Origin: Rhizobium ruizarguesonis
GTDB lineage: Bacteria; Pseudomonadota; Alphaproteobacteria; Rhizobiales; Rhizobiaceae
NCBI RefSeq assembly: GCF_012349115.1
Contig: NZ_PQIG01000133.1
Span: forward strand, 1 to 64,000
Reading direction: 5' to 3'
Length of the DNA: 64,000 nt
How positions within the stretch are numbered: the stretch's first letter is position 1; each line of letters starts with the position of its first letter. This document shows positions 53,181 through 62,083 of the stretch, one piece after another. The position numbers and the translations under genes are program-made. The notes under the pieces are model-generated. The model was not told the DNA's origin and did not search any database. It saw only the letters and a list, made by a program, of their open reading frames with translations.

Positions 53181-53749
53181 ATGCCCTGCACGCCGCGGTT
53201 CATCGCCGCAATCCCGGTACGGCACACCTCGATGAGGCCAAGCGGCTTCATGATCGCCACGAATTGATCGATCTTCGACGATTTGCCGGTGATCTCCAGA
53301 ATGAAGTGACCGACCGTCGCATCCACTACCTTGGCATGGAAGGCATCGGCAAGGCGCAGCGTCTCGGCACGCATCTCGCCCTCGCCGATCACCTTGACCA
53401 GCGCCACCTCGCGCTCGATCGGCCGGTCCTGGCCGAGCTCGCGGGCACGCACCGTCAGGTCGACGACGCGATGCACCGGCACGATGCGCTCGAGCTGCGC
53501 CTTGATCTGTTCCAGCACCTGCGGCGTGCCGCGTGTGACGACGGTGATGCGGGAAAGATGCGCCTGATGCTCGGTCTCGGAGACCGTCAGGCTCTCGATA
53601 TTGTAGCCGCGGCCGGAAAATAGGCCGATGACCCGGGCAAGAACCCCCGGCTCGTTGTCGACGAGAACCGAAAGCGTGTGGCTTTCGACGGCCGCCGTTT
53701 CCGGCGAGATGAAGTAAGCGGAGCCCGTGGGCTGTAGGTGAGCGTTCAT
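53177..53749 (-). CDS. ilvN: Acetolactate synthase small (regulatory) subunit
   Basis: A 190-residue regulatory subunit (also named ilvH). The N-terminal ACT domain (TLSVLVDNEPGVLARVIGLFSGRGYNIESLTVSETEHQAHLSRITVVTRG, about 24-75) binds valine for feedback inhibition; a C-terminal ACT-like half follows with VGHFILEITGKSSKIDQFVAIMKPLGLIEVCRTG. It assembles with IlvI. Start ATG 53749; the 84-base gap to ilvI contains a RIME-like hairpin, and the stop lies in the tandem repeats. Confidence 0.96.
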   Translation of the reverse strand: MNAHLQPTGSAYFISPETAAVESHTLSVLVDNEPGVLARVIGLFSGRGYNIESLTVSETEHQAHLSRITVVTRGTPQVLEQIKAQLERIVPVHRVVDLTVRARELGQDRPIEREVALVKVIGEGEMRAETLRLADAFHAKVVDATVGHFILEITGKSSKIDQFVAIMKPLGLIEVCRTGIAAMNRGVQGM

Positions 53750-53774
53750 GGTCCTGAGTTTCCTCTTCCCTGCC

Positions 53775-53825
53775 GCATAACCCCGAAAATCGGAAACGAT
53801 TTTCGGAAAGGATTATGCGCAAATT
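53775..53825. repeat. RIME-like dyad between ilvI and ilvN
   Basis: CCGAAAATCG-N4-CGATTTTCGG (53783-53806) forms a 10-bp stem, flanked by GCATAA and TTATGC (53775-53780 and 53813-53818). Bases 53797-53825 match the start of the window at 27 of 29 positions. It sits within the ilvI-ilvN operon and may modulate the ratio of the two subunits through mRNA processing (inference). Confidence 0.6.
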
Positions 53826-53832
53826 AAAAATG

Positions 53833-55623
53833 TCAGACGAGCGCGCGACCCTTGGCATCGATCGCATTGGCGACCGCTTCGTCGGTGGCTTCGTCCGGCA
53901 GCAGCATTTCGTTATGGGCCTTGCCCGAGGGGATCATCGGGAAGCAATTGGCGAGATTGGCGACGCGGCAATCGAAGATGACAGGCTTTCTGACCTCGAT
54001 CATCTCCAGAATGGTGTCGTCGAGCGCATCCGGCTTTTCGCAGCGCAGGCCGACGGCGCCATAGGCTTCCGCCAGCTTGACGAAGTCGGGCATCGCCTCG
54101 GTATAGGAATTCGACAGGCGGTTGCCGTGAAGCAGCTGCTGCCACTGGCGCACCATGCCCATATACTGGTTGTTCATGATGAAGATCTTGATCGGCGCAT
54201 CGTGCTGGATCGCCGCCGACATTTCCTGGATGCACATCTGGATCGAGGCGTCGCCGGCAATGTCGATGACGAGGCTGTCGGGGTGGGCGATCTGCACGCC
54301 GAGCGCTGCCGGCAGGCCGTAACCCATCGTGCCGAGACCGCCCGAGGTCATCCAGCGGTTCGGCTGCTCGAAACCGAAGAACTGCGCCGCCCACATCTGG
54401 TGCTGGCCGACTTCGGTGGTGATGTAGGTGTCGCGATCCTTGGTATGCGCAAAGAGCCGCTCCAGCGCATATTGCGGCATGATGACGTCGCTGCTCTTCG
54501 TATAGGCGAAGGAATTGCGCGCGCGCCAGCGGGCGATATCGGTCCACCAGTCTTCCAGGCGACCCTTCTCCGGCTTCTTCGGCAGCGCCCGCCACAGGCG
54601 GACCATGTCTTCGAGGACATGGCCGACATCGCCGCGGATGCCGATATCAACACGGACGTTCTTGTTGATCGAGGACGGATCGATATCGATATGGATCTTC
54701 TTCGAATTCGGCGAAAAGGCATTGAGACGGCCGGTGATGCGGTCGTCGAAGCGGGCGCCGATGCAGACCATGACATCGCAGTCGTGCATCGCCATGTTGG
54801 CCTCGTAGGAGCCGTGCATGCCGAGCATCTTCAGCCAGTTCTTGCCTGAAGCAGGATAGGCGCCGAGGCCCATCAGCGTCGAGGTGATCGGGAAATCGGT
54901 GAGCTCGACCAGCTCGCGCAGCAGCTTGGAAGCCTCGGGGCCGGAATTGATGACGCCTCCGCCGGAATAGATGATCGGACGGCGCGCATTCGCCATCAGT
55001 TCGATCGCGGCATGGATCTGGTTGAGGTCGCCCTGGATCTTCGGCTGGTAGCTCTTCTGGATCGCGTAATCGGCGGGCGGTGTGTAGGTGCCGGTCGCAA
55101 ACTGCACGTCTTTCGGAATATCGACGACGACGGGGCCCGGACGGCCGGACTGGGCGATGCGGAAGGCCTCGTGAATGACGGCGGCAAGCTGGTTGACATC
55201 CTTGACCAGCCAGTTGTGCTTGGTGCAGGGCCGGGTGATGCCGACCGTATCGCATTCCTGGAAGGCGTCGGAGCCGATCAGTGGGGTCGGAACCTGTCCG
55301 GTCAGGCAGACGAGCGGGATCGAATCCATCAGCGCGTCCTGCAGCGGCGTGACCGCATTGGTAGCGCCCGGACCCGAGGTCACCAGCATGACGCCGACCT
55401 TGCCGGTGGAGCGGGCGTAACCTTCGGCCGCATGGCCTGCCCCCTGCTCGTGGCGGACGAGGATGTGCTTGACATCCTCCTGCTGGAAGATCTCGTCGTA
55501 GATCGGCAGGACCGCGCCGCCCGGATAGCCGAAAATATGTTCGACACCGTTGTCCTTCAGCGCCTTGAGAACGATCTCCGCTCCCGTCATCCGATTGCCT
55601 GCCGCCTGATTGTCCGTGCTCAT
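53833..55623 (-). CDS. ilvI: Acetolactate synthase large (catalytic) subunit
   Basis: A 596-residue catalytic subunit (biosynthetic AHAS), making 2-acetolactate or 2-aceto-2-hydroxybutyrate with TPP, FAD and Mg2+. Seen are LVRHEQGAGHAAEGYARSTGKVGV (Glu for TPP), the FAD and substrate region, and the TPP signature GDASIQMCIQEMS...NNQYMGMV. The start MSTDNQAAG at 55623 is preferred; the frame continues up through the attenuator terminator, which cannot be translated. Preceded by a leader peptide gene and hairpins. Confidence 0.96.
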   Translation of the reverse strand: MSTDNQAAGNRMTGAEIVLKALKDNGVEHIFGYPGGAVLPIYDEIFQQEDVKHILVRHEQGAGHAAEGYARSTGKVGVMLVTSGPGATNAVTPLQDALMDSIPLVCLTGQVPTPLIGSDAFQECDTVGITRPCTKHNWLVKDVNQLAAVIHEAFRIAQSGRPGPVVVDIPKDVQFATGTYTPPADYAIQKSYQPKIQGDLNQIHAAIELMANARRPIIYSGGGVINSGPEASKLLRELVELTDFPITSTLMGLGAYPASGKNWLKMLGMHGSYEANMAMHDCDVMVCIGARFDDRITGRLNAFSPNSKKIHIDIDPSSINKNVRVDIGIRGDVGHVLEDMVRLWRALPKKPEKGRLEDWWTDIARWRARNSFAYTKSSDVIMPQYALERLFAHTKDRDTYITTEVGQHQMWAAQFFGFEQPNRWMTSGGLGTMGYGLPAALGVQIAHPDSLVIDIAGDASIQMCIQEMSAAIQHDAPIKIFIMNNQYMGMVRQWQQLLHGNRLSNSYTEAMPDFVKLAEAYGAVGLRCEKPDALDDTILEMIEVRKPVIFDCRVANLANCFPMIPSGKAHNEMLLPDEATDEAVANAIDAKGRALV

Positions 55624-55683
55624 CTGTCTGTTCCGTTTGATGCTGGGATTGCGTTTGTGGCCGGAAGCCCGAATTTCGGGCAT

Positions 55684-55706
55684 AAAAAAAGGCCCCTGAG
55701 GAGCCT
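55684..55706 (-). terminator. Attenuator terminator of the ilvI leader
   Basis: Leftward, AGGCTCC-TCA-GGGGCCT pairs (one mismatch) and is followed by seven T (A run at 55684-55690 on the plus strand). It sits 60 bases before the ilvI start and downstream of the leader peptide, the classic place for an attenuation terminator. Confidence 0.75.
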
Positions 55707-55714
55707 GTCATCTA

Positions 55715-55762
55715 GCGCATGGGTGGCTATCGCCGGATGGTTACACCATCCTGCCCATGCGC
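55715..55762 (-). promoter_or_regulatory. Alternative hairpins (antiterminator) of the ilvI leader
   Basis: GCGCATGGG (55715-55723) pairs perfectly with CCCATGCGC (55754-55762), and inside it GGATGGT (55735-55741) pairs with ACCATCC (55745-55751). The inner arm overlaps the end of the leader peptide, so a stalled ribosome would prevent one fold and permit another. Confidence 0.65.
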
Positions 55763-55797
55763 TTTCCCACCACGATAAGAGCCGTTGCGATTTTCAT
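55741..55797 (-). CDS. ilvL: ilv leader peptide, branched-chain-rich
   Basis: An 18-codon reading frame in the ilvI leader: MKIATALIVVGKRMGRMV. It is rich in the regulatory residues Ile, Leu and Val (Ile3, Leu7, Ile8, Val9, Val10, Val18). Shortage of these charged tRNAs would stall the ribosome and prevent the terminator fold. It lies upstream of ilvI in the same orientation and is followed by hairpins and a T-tract terminator. Too short for standard ORF calling. Confidence 0.75.
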   Translation of the reverse strand: MKIATALIVVGKRMGRMV

Positions 55798-55946
55798 GGT
55801 CGGAAGTGATAGACAGAAAATTTCGCAGCGTCAACGCATGCCGCAATAAAAAACTGCCCCACGCCTGCATCCCCGAAAATCGATAGGATGAAGGATTTGT
55901 TAAAGGATCGACTTTATTCTTCTACGCTACCGCAGGGAGTAGCCCT

Positions 55947-57986
55947 TTGCTCAACAACGACTTGCGCACGCCTGGCAAGGCAGGCGAGCATGATCGCCGC
56001 GATGGCCATGCGCCGGGAAATCGCTTTCTCGGCCGCGTCGTCGCATGCAGCGGTTCGCGGGCGACGATTGCCGCCGTTGCCGAACAGGGCGGCACCGACC
56101 TGACCGAACTCTGGTCCGTGGGGCGGTTGATTTCGATCAGCGTCGGCCGCAACCGCGTCGTCGCGCTCGTCTATCAGATGAACACCGGCAGCCATGCCTG
56201 GGGCGAAGGCGAAGACAATATTTTCAAGATCGAGACCGAGCTGCTTGGCGAAGTCCGTGTCGACGAGGACGGGCGCGAGGAATTCTCGACCGGCATCTCG
56301 CGTTATCCCTATCTCGGCGCCATCGCCCACCGCATCCGATCCGCCGACCTGATGCGCATCTACGATGCCGGCGAAGGTACAACCGCCGTCATTGGCAAGC
56401 TGACGCAGGACGAAAGCATCGATGCGGCGATCCATATCCCCACGATGCTCTCCAAGCATTTCGCCGTCGTCGGCTCCACCGGCGTCGGCAAGTCGACGGC
56501 CGTGTCGCTGCTCCTGCACAAGGCAATCGCGGCGGATCCGAAGCTGCGCGTCCTGATCCTCGATCCGCATAATGAATTCGCCGCCGCCTTTCCCGAGCAC
56601 GCCGTCACAATCGATACCGATACGCTCGACCTGCCCTTCTGGCTGATGCGGCTGGAGGAATTTGCCGAGGTCGTGTTTCGCGGCCGCCCGCCGGTGCCCG
56701 AAGAGCTTGACATGTTGCGCGATATCCTGCCGGAGGCCAAGCGCGCCTTCCGCGGCAGCGACAACTCGCTGGTGCGCCGCACGACGGAAAAGAGTTCGAT
56801 CACCGCCGACACGCCGGTTCCCTACCGCATGGCCGATCTACTGGCGCTGATCGACGAGCGCATCGGCCGCCTGGAAGGCCGCTCGGAAAAGCCCTTCCTG
56901 CGGTCGCTGAAGATGCGCCTCATCGCTGCGATCAACGATCCGCGCTATCACTTCATGTTCTCCAACAACACGATCAGCGACACGATCACCGAAACCATCG
57001 CGCAGATCTTCCGCATCCCCGGCGAGAACCGGCCGATCTGCACTTTCCAGCTTGCCGGCATCCCCTCCGAGGTCGTCAATTCTGTCGCCTCCGTACTCTG
57101 CCGCATGGCCTTCGAGGTGGCGCTGTGGAGCGACGGCGCCATCCACATGCTCGTCGTCTGCGAGGAAGCTCACCGCTATATCCCCTCCGATCCAAGCCTC
57201 GGCTTCGTGCCGACGCGCCAGGCGATCGCCCGCATCGCCAAGGAGGGCCGCAAATACGGCGTCTCGCTCGGCATCATCACCCAGCGGCCGGGCGAGCTCG
57301 ATCAGACGATCCTGTCGCAATGTTCGACGCTCTTTGCCATGCGCCTCGCCAACGACCGAGACCAGGAAATCATCCGCTCGGCCATTCCGAACTCGTCGAT
57401 CTCGACGACCAGCTTCATCTCCTCGATCGGCAACGGCGAGGCGATCGCCTTCGGCGAGGCGATCAGCGTGCCGATGCGCATGCGCTTTTCTCGCGTCGAC
57501 GAAAAGCTCCTGCCGAAGGCGAGCAGCGCCAACAGCAAGAACAGCGAGGAAGATCCGGATACGGTCGATCTGCGCAAGATCGTCACCCGCATGCGGGCGG
57601 TGACCGTCGGACCCGACATTTCGAATTTCCAGCAGAGCTATGCCGCGTCCGCGGCAGGTTTCGACGAGACTGACGCAGCCGACGAGGATCTTGACGCGAA
57701 GCCATACACGCCGCCCGCCTCTTCCGCCGCGCCGCCCGCCTCCGCGCCGCTCGAATCCTACCGCCGCGAACTGCTGCCGCAGACGCCGCGGCTGGACCCG
57801 GCCACGTCACCCGCGATCGATCCCCGGCTGGACGCGCTTCGCCGCGAGATGCGCCGCGATGAGCCAGTCTTTCCCCGGCCGGCACCACCGGCGGATCAGC
57901 CAGCGATCTCCCGCCGGGAGCCCGGCACGTCGCTGCGCGAAAGCATTCTGAAAAAACCGCTGAGCAGCCTTTACAACAAGGAATAA
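55947..57986 (+). CDS. HerA-like ATPase (DUF87)
   Basis: A 679-residue HerA/FtsK-type ATPase: Walker A VVGSTGVGKSTAVSLLL (near residue 175), Walker B HMLVVCEEAHRYIPS (near 400), and the C-terminal arm IITQRPGELDQTILSQCSTLFAMRL typical of the HerA family. An N-terminal HAS-barrel-like part precedes the core; the last 120 residues are Pro/Ala-rich and disordered. Initiates at TTG 55947. HerA partners the NurA nuclease in archaeal recombination; no nuclease partner is seen nearby. The 3' end overlaps the DapA-like gene convergently by 16 bases. Confidence 0.85.
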   Translation: MLNNDLRTPGKAGEHDRRDGHAPGNRFLGRVVACSGSRATIAAVAEQGGTDLTELWSVGRLISISVGRNRVVALVYQMNTGSHAWGEGEDNIFKIETELLGEVRVDEDGREEFSTGISRYPYLGAIAHRIRSADLMRIYDAGEGTTAVIGKLTQDESIDAAIHIPTMLSKHFAVVGSTGVGKSTAVSLLLHKAIAADPKLRVLILDPHNEFAAAFPEHAVTIDTDTLDLPFWLMRLEEFAEVVFRGRPPVPEELDMLRDILPEAKRAFRGSDNSLVRRTTEKSSITADTPVPYRMADLLALIDERIGRLEGRSEKPFLRSLKMRLIAAINDPRYHFMFSNNTISDTITETIAQIFRIPGENRPICTFQLAGIPSEVVNSVASVLCRMAFEVALWSDGAIHMLVVCEEAHRYIPSDPSLGFVPTRQAIARIAKEGRKYGVSLGIITQRPGELDQTILSQCSTLFAMRLANDRDQEIIRSAIPNSSISTTSFISSIGNGEAIAFGEAISVPMRMRFSRVDEKLLPKASSANSKNSEEDPDTVDLRKIVTRMRAVTVGPDISNFQQSYAASAAGFDETDAADEDLDAKPYTPPASSAAPPASAPLESYRRELLPQTPRLDPATSPAIDPRLDALRREMRRDEPVFPRPAPPADQPAISRREPGTSLRESILKKPLSSLYNKE

Positions 57987-58900
57987 GCCTTCCACTCGCT
58001 CTCCAGTGCGATCAGAGGCTCGACGGCCTCGAGCACCCTTTGCCGGTCCATCGGTCCGAGCGGCAAGAGAGGGCGTGGGAGCTCTGCCCTGGCGAGTGAG
58101 AGAAGGTCGATCAGCGTATAGATCACACGAAGGCTTCCGAACGCCTTGAACGTTTGCCAGAGCGGCTCGAGAAGACCATCGAGCCGACGCACTTCCCCAT
58201 CCTCGCCTGCAGTCGCGGCCTTGGTCAGGGCAACTGCGACGCGCGGAAGCAAGCCGCCGATGACGCTGTACCAGGCGTCGGCACCTGAAAGCAGCGCTTC
58301 GGCAGCGCCCCAGTCGCCGCTGTAGCCGATCGCAAGCTTGGTCTTCTCACGCAATGTCGCCAGTTCGCCTGCGAAATCGCCGTCAACTGGCAGAGGCATC
58401 TTCACTGCCCTGATCGTCTCGATGTCAGACAGGCGCTGCAGAAGGTCCCGGCTGAAGGTGAAGTGGGTCGTGCCGGGATTGTTGTAGATGCAAAGCGGCA
58501 GCTTCGCCGCATCCGTGACGGCAAGGAAATGCTGATAGGCCTCTTCCTGAGTAAGCGGCGTGTAGGACACCGGCGCAAGCAGAAGCGCATCCGCACCAGC
58601 CGCATCCGCATCCCTCGCCAGGGTCCGGGCGTGGTCTGTCCTCAGAGCACCGACACCGACGACGATCGGAACACGACCGCGAACGCACTCGACCGCGGCC
58701 TCAACGGCTCGCCGTCGCTCCTCGCGTGCGAGAAAGGCGTAGATCCCAGTGCTGCCAAGAAGGCCTATCGAAGCGACGCCTGCATCGCACAGGGGTTCCA
58801 GCAGGCGGCAGAGAGCTTCGGTGTCGACCCGGCCATCCCTATCGGCGGGAGTTGGCGGAAAGGCCGAAAGACCATGAAACGGAGAGGCGACAGACATCAT
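57971..58900 (-). CDS. DapA-like dihydrodipicolinate synthase/lyase family protein
   Basis: A 309-residue aldolase-like protein of the DapA/NanA family with the Schiff-base Lys167 (IRAVKMPLP), Tyr139 (IYNNPG), and the GSTG substrate motif near residue 49 (LLGSTGIYAFL). The family includes DHDPS, KDG aldolases and others; the loop differs from canonical DapA, so the actual substrate is unclear. It follows a LysE exporter gene (18 bases) on the same strand, and that pair is divergent from a MocR regulator, a common catabolic/export arrangement. Confidence 0.85.
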   Translation of the reverse strand: MMSVASPFHGLSAFPPTPADRDGRVDTEALCRLLEPLCDAGVASIGLLGSTGIYAFLAREERRRAVEAAVECVRGRVPIVVGVGALRTDHARTLARDADAAGADALLLAPVSYTPLTQEEAYQHFLAVTDAAKLPLCIYNNPGTTHFTFSRDLLQRLSDIETIRAVKMPLPVDGDFAGELATLREKTKLAIGYSGDWGAAEALLSGADAWYSVIGGLLPRVAVALTKAATAGEDGEVRRLDGLLEPLWQTFKAFGSLRVIYTLIDLLSLARAELPRPLLPLGPMDRQRVLEAVEPLIALESEWKAYSLL

Positions 58901-58918
58901 GCGATCCTGAAAATCTGG

Positions 58919-59533
58919 TCAATGTGAGAACAGCAGGCGCGATCCGGCGCCCGCGAAAAAGACGGCGAGACTTCCCTCGATCCATCGCCGCGCACGGGTG
59001 TAGCCGCGCACCATCGGTGCCGTCGAGAAGAGCATGGCATAGCCGGTAAATATCAAGATCCCGAGAAGCACGCAGCCGCCGAAAGCTGTGACGGCCATCT
59101 CCAGCGAAGCGCCGGGCTTGAGGCCGAGCGACATGATCGCGACCCAGGCCAGAACCGCCTTCGGATTGCCGAGATGCATCAGGACGCCGCGACGATAGAG
59201 CATGCCGAGTTGCACGGCGGGTCGAACGACCTCGCTTGCCGGCATATCAGACATGGTTGCCGAGCGAGCCGCCCTCCAGGCGAGCCAGAGGAGGTACAGC
59301 CCACCTCCGATTTTGAGAAGCAGCAGGGCATGAGCATAGCGGACCAGGAGTGTCGAGATGCCGGTGACCGCGACCAACCCCCAGCATGTCGACATCGTGA
59401 TAACCCCGGCGGCAAGAACCAGCGCCGGTCGACGCCCCTGCCGCATCGCCACGTTCATGATGGCCATGTTGCTTGGTCCAGGACTGCCTGCAGCGATTGC
59501 GTAGGCGATGTAGACGACGAGAAGATCCTGCAT
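58919..59533 (-). CDS. LysE/RhtB family exporter
   Basis: A 204-residue LysE-type exporter: VVYIAYAIAAGSPGPSNMAIMNVAMRQGRRPALVLAAGVITMS near the N-terminus and about six hydrophobic helices. Substrate unknown; the association with a DapA-like gene and a MocR regulator suggests an amino acid or amine. Start ATG 59533. Confidence 0.9.
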   Translation of the reverse strand: MQDLLVVYIAYAIAAGSPGPSNMAIMNVAMRQGRRPALVLAAGVITMSTCWGLVAVTGISTLLVRYAHALLLLKIGGGLYLLWLAWRAARSATMSDMPASEVVRPAVQLGMLYRRGVLMHLGNPKAVLAWVAIMSLGLKPGASLEMAVTAFGGCVLLGILIFTGYAMLFSTAPMVRGYTRARRWIEGSLAVFFAGAGSRLLFSH

Positions 59534-59627
59534 TTACCTGTTTCCAGAAGTTTGCGCACACGCACGGCACACCCGAAGACGAAGAGTGCGCCATCGCGAA
59601 GCCACCAATTCGCTTCCTTTTCCTCAA

Positions 59628-59677
59628 TAATTGGTCCATCATGAAGCGCCATTTTGAAGAATTTCAATAGACCATTT
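59628..59677. promoter_or_regulatory. Candidate MocR binding region
   Basis: AATTGGTCCAT (59629-59639) and AATAGACCATTT (59666-59677) are repeated, partly inverted half-sites (TGGTC and AGACC) about 28 bases apart, in the divergent region between the LysE-DapA genes and the MocR gene. MocR regulators usually bind such spaced half-sites. Confidence 0.4.
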
Positions 59678-59681
59678 TGCG

Positions 59682-61190
59682 ATGTCCAAACGGCGCAGCA
59701 TCATCGAGATACCATCGCTGAACGCGATCGATCGAACGGCTAATGTCGGTCGCCAGCTTGCGCAGGCCCTGCGGAACGGAATCGCCCGCGGTGAGCTGAG
59801 GTCGGGAGAACGCCTTCCTTCGACGCGTAGCCTTGCGACTTCGCTGAAAATCGCACGCGGCACTGTCGTCGAGGTGTTCGATCAGTTGACCGCCGAAGGT
59901 TATGTCGAAGCGCGGGTCGGTGCCGGAACCCATGTTGCCGCTGACCTGATCGACGCCACGCCAGCGCTCCCATCTGCACCGCCAGTGCCGCCAGGCGCGG
60001 AGACTGTCGATCTGCCTTCCCAGGCTGCCCGGCTGATCGCCATCGCCCGTGCGCTCACCCCGCACCCGGCCGTTCCCTTTGCCATCGCCGTCCCGGCTTG
60101 CGGTATTGCGCCCGACGACAACTGGCGCCGTCTCGGCAATCGCGTCCGCGCGTCGCGACAGGCCGCACCCTCGGGTTATCACGACCCCATGGGCTTGCTC
60201 GAACTCAGGCTTGCCATTGCCGACCACGTCCGGCGCGCGCGGGCCGTTCATTGCGAGCCGGAACAGGTCATCGTCACGTCAGGCACCCAGCAAGGCCTCT
60301 ATATGGCGGGCCGGGTCCTTCTCTCGCGTGACGATCCGGTATGGGCTGAGGACCCGGCCTATCCCGGCTTGACGGCAGTGCTCGACGATCTCGGCGTACG
60401 AATGCACCGCCTGCCGGTCGACGCACAGGGAATGAACGTGGAACGCGGCCTCGAGCTATGTCCGCAGGCCCGCGCCGCATTCGTCACCCCTTCGCACCAA
60501 TATCCGATCGGGATGCCGCTCAGCATGGCGCGGCGTAATGCCTTGATCGCCTGGGCTGACCAAAATCGCGCCTGGATCGTCGAGGACGACTACGACAGTG
60601 AGCTGCGTTATGCCGGACACCCATTTCCCTCGATGCAGGGATTGCGTCCGTCACGCGTCATCTATCTCGGCACGTTCAGCAAGGTGCTCTTTCCTTCCCT
60701 GCGCCTCGGCTACGTCATCGCCCCTTCTCCGCTCGCAGAAGCCTTTGCCGGCGCCCGTGCCATTCTCGACCGGCATTCGCCGATCGCCGAACAGCACGTT
60801 CTGGCGGCCTATATGCGGGAAGGTTATTTCGAAGCGCATATCCGGCGCATCCGCGGCCTCTATGCCGAACGCCGCGCTGTTCTGCTCTCGGCGCTCGATC
60901 GGCCCTTGCCTGAGGGCTGCCGCGTCCAGGAGAGCGACCAGGGCATGCATATACTTCTATGGCTGCCCGACGAAGTCGACGACGTGCAACTCGCAGCCCG
61001 CGCCCTCTCGGCCGGCCTCGCCGTGCGGGCGATCTCCCCGATGTATGCCACGCGGCCGGCGCGCCCCGGCCTGATGCTGGGCTTCGGCGGATTTCTGCCG
61101 GAACAGCTGCAGGCGGCGGTTAGCGAACTCGTCAAACTGCTGAGCCAGCAGATGTTTCAAGCAGGAGGCCCGCAACGAGCTGAAGCCTAA
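59682..61190 (+). CDS. MocR/PdxR-like GntR-aminotransferase regulator
   Basis: A 502-residue fusion of a GntR winged HTH (about 20-90, QLAQALRNGIARGELRSGERLPSTRSLATSLKIARGTVVEVFDQLTAEGYVEARVGAGTHVA) with a fold-type I aminotransferase-like domain (about 120-495) carrying the PLP Lys in LGTFSKVLFPSLRLGYV and the Asp in WIVEDDYDSELRY. MocR proteins sense PLP-linked amino compounds and control divergent genes. Here the LysE-DapA pair is divergent. The stop overlaps the miaA end on the other strand by 4 bases. Confidence 0.92.
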   Translation: MSKRRSIIEIPSLNAIDRTANVGRQLAQALRNGIARGELRSGERLPSTRSLATSLKIARGTVVEVFDQLTAEGYVEARVGAGTHVAADLIDATPALPSAPPVPPGAETVDLPSQAARLIAIARALTPHPAVPFAIAVPACGIAPDDNWRRLGNRVRASRQAAPSGYHDPMGLLELRLAIADHVRRARAVHCEPEQVIVTSGTQQGLYMAGRVLLSRDDPVWAEDPAYPGLTAVLDDLGVRMHRLPVDAQGMNVERGLELCPQARAAFVTPSHQYPIGMPLSMARRNALIAWADQNRAWIVEDDYDSELRYAGHPFPSMQGLRPSRVIYLGTFSKVLFPSLRLGYVIAPSPLAEAFAGARAILDRHSPIAEQHVLAAYMREGYFEAHIRRIRGLYAERRAVLLSALDRPLPEGCRVQESDQGMHILLWLPDEVDDVQLAARALSAGLAVRAISPMYATRPARPGLMLGFGGFLPEQLQAAVSELVKLLSQQMFQAGGPQRAEA

Positions 61191-62083
61191 ACCGTCAGCC
61201 GCTCCCAGCTATCGTCCATCTGGTTGCGAAACCATGTCATTTGCCGCTTGGCATATTGCCGCGTCGCCGCAGCCCCCTTCTCCAGCACCTCGTCGCGCGT
61301 CATCTCGCCCCGGACCATCGCCGTAATCTGCGACACGCCGATTGCCTTCATCACAGGCGCCTCGGCCGGCAGATCGAGCGCAAGCAGCGCCCTTACCTCA
61401 TCTTCCGCACCTTGCTGCAGCATCTTTTCGAAACGCCCGTTGATGCGCTGATGCAGTACCGCCCTATCCGGCAGCACGACGATCTTGCGGGCCTCATCGG
61501 CGTCGATGATCACCGGTCCCGACTGGCCCTGGAAATCGGCGATCGACCGCCCCGTCGCCTTCACCACCTCCAGCGCCCGGACGATCCGCTGCCCGTCCTG
61601 GCGGTTGAGGCTTGCCGCCATGGCGGGATCGGCCGCGGCGAGTTCGCCATAGAGCCCGTCCAGGCCCTCCTCCAGCAGCCGCGTCCTGAGGGTCTCCCGC
61701 AGCGCCTCCGGTATCGCGGGCATATCGGAGAGACCACCGGTCAACGCCTTGAAATAAAGCCCTGTGCCGCCGACGAAGACCGGCAGCCGCCCGGCGGCCC
61801 TGAGCGCCGGCAGCAATGCCGAGACATCCCGCAGCCAGGCGCCGGTGGAATAGGCCGCACCGGCGGGCACGTGGCCGTAGAGATGATGCGGCACGCCCTG
61901 CATCTCCTCCTCCGACGGGCGCGCAGTGAGCACCCGCAGCGTGTCGTAGACCTGCATGCTGTCGGCGTTGACGACTGCGCCGTCATGGCGCCTGGCCAAT
62001 TCGACGGCGAGCGCGGACTTGCCGCTGGCGGTCGGCCCGGTTATCAGGATCGCATTCACTGTGCTCAGAAGGTTTTCCATCAT
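61187..62083 (-). CDS. miaA: tRNA dimethylallyltransferase
   Basis: A 298-residue MiaA that adds dimethylallyl to A37 of tRNAs reading codons starting with U. P-loop ILITGPTASGKSALAVELARR (about 13-33), NADSMQVYDTLRVLTARPS, the GGTGLYFKAL substrate loop, and QYAKRQMTWFRNQ near the end. The start ATG 62083 (or 62080) overlaps the serB start on the opposite strand, so both 5' ends must lie inside the partner's coding region. Confidence 0.95.
   Translation of the reverse strand: MMENLLSTVNAILITGPTASGKSALAVELARRHDGAVVNADSMQVYDTLRVLTARPSEEEMQGVPHHLYGHVPAGAAYSTGAWLRDVSALLPALRAAGRLPVFVGGTGLYFKALTGGLSDMPAIPEALRETLRTRLLEEGLDGLYGELAAADPAMAASLNRQDGQRIVRALEVVKATGRSIADFQGQSGPVIIDADEARKIVVLPDRAVLHQRINGRFEKMLQQGAEDEVRALLALDLPAEAPVMKAIGVSQITAMVRGEMTRDEVLEKGAAATRQYAKRQMTWFRNQMDDSWERLTV

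Noticed and set aside
55624-55683. Upstream extension of ilvI to an ATG at 55683
   Set aside because: It would place the start within the T-run of the attenuator terminator; the conserved start is MSTDNQAAG.
55947-57986. HerA-containing antiphage defence system
   Set aside because: No SIR2, DUF4297 or NurA partner adjacent; neighbours are housekeeping or amino-acid genes.
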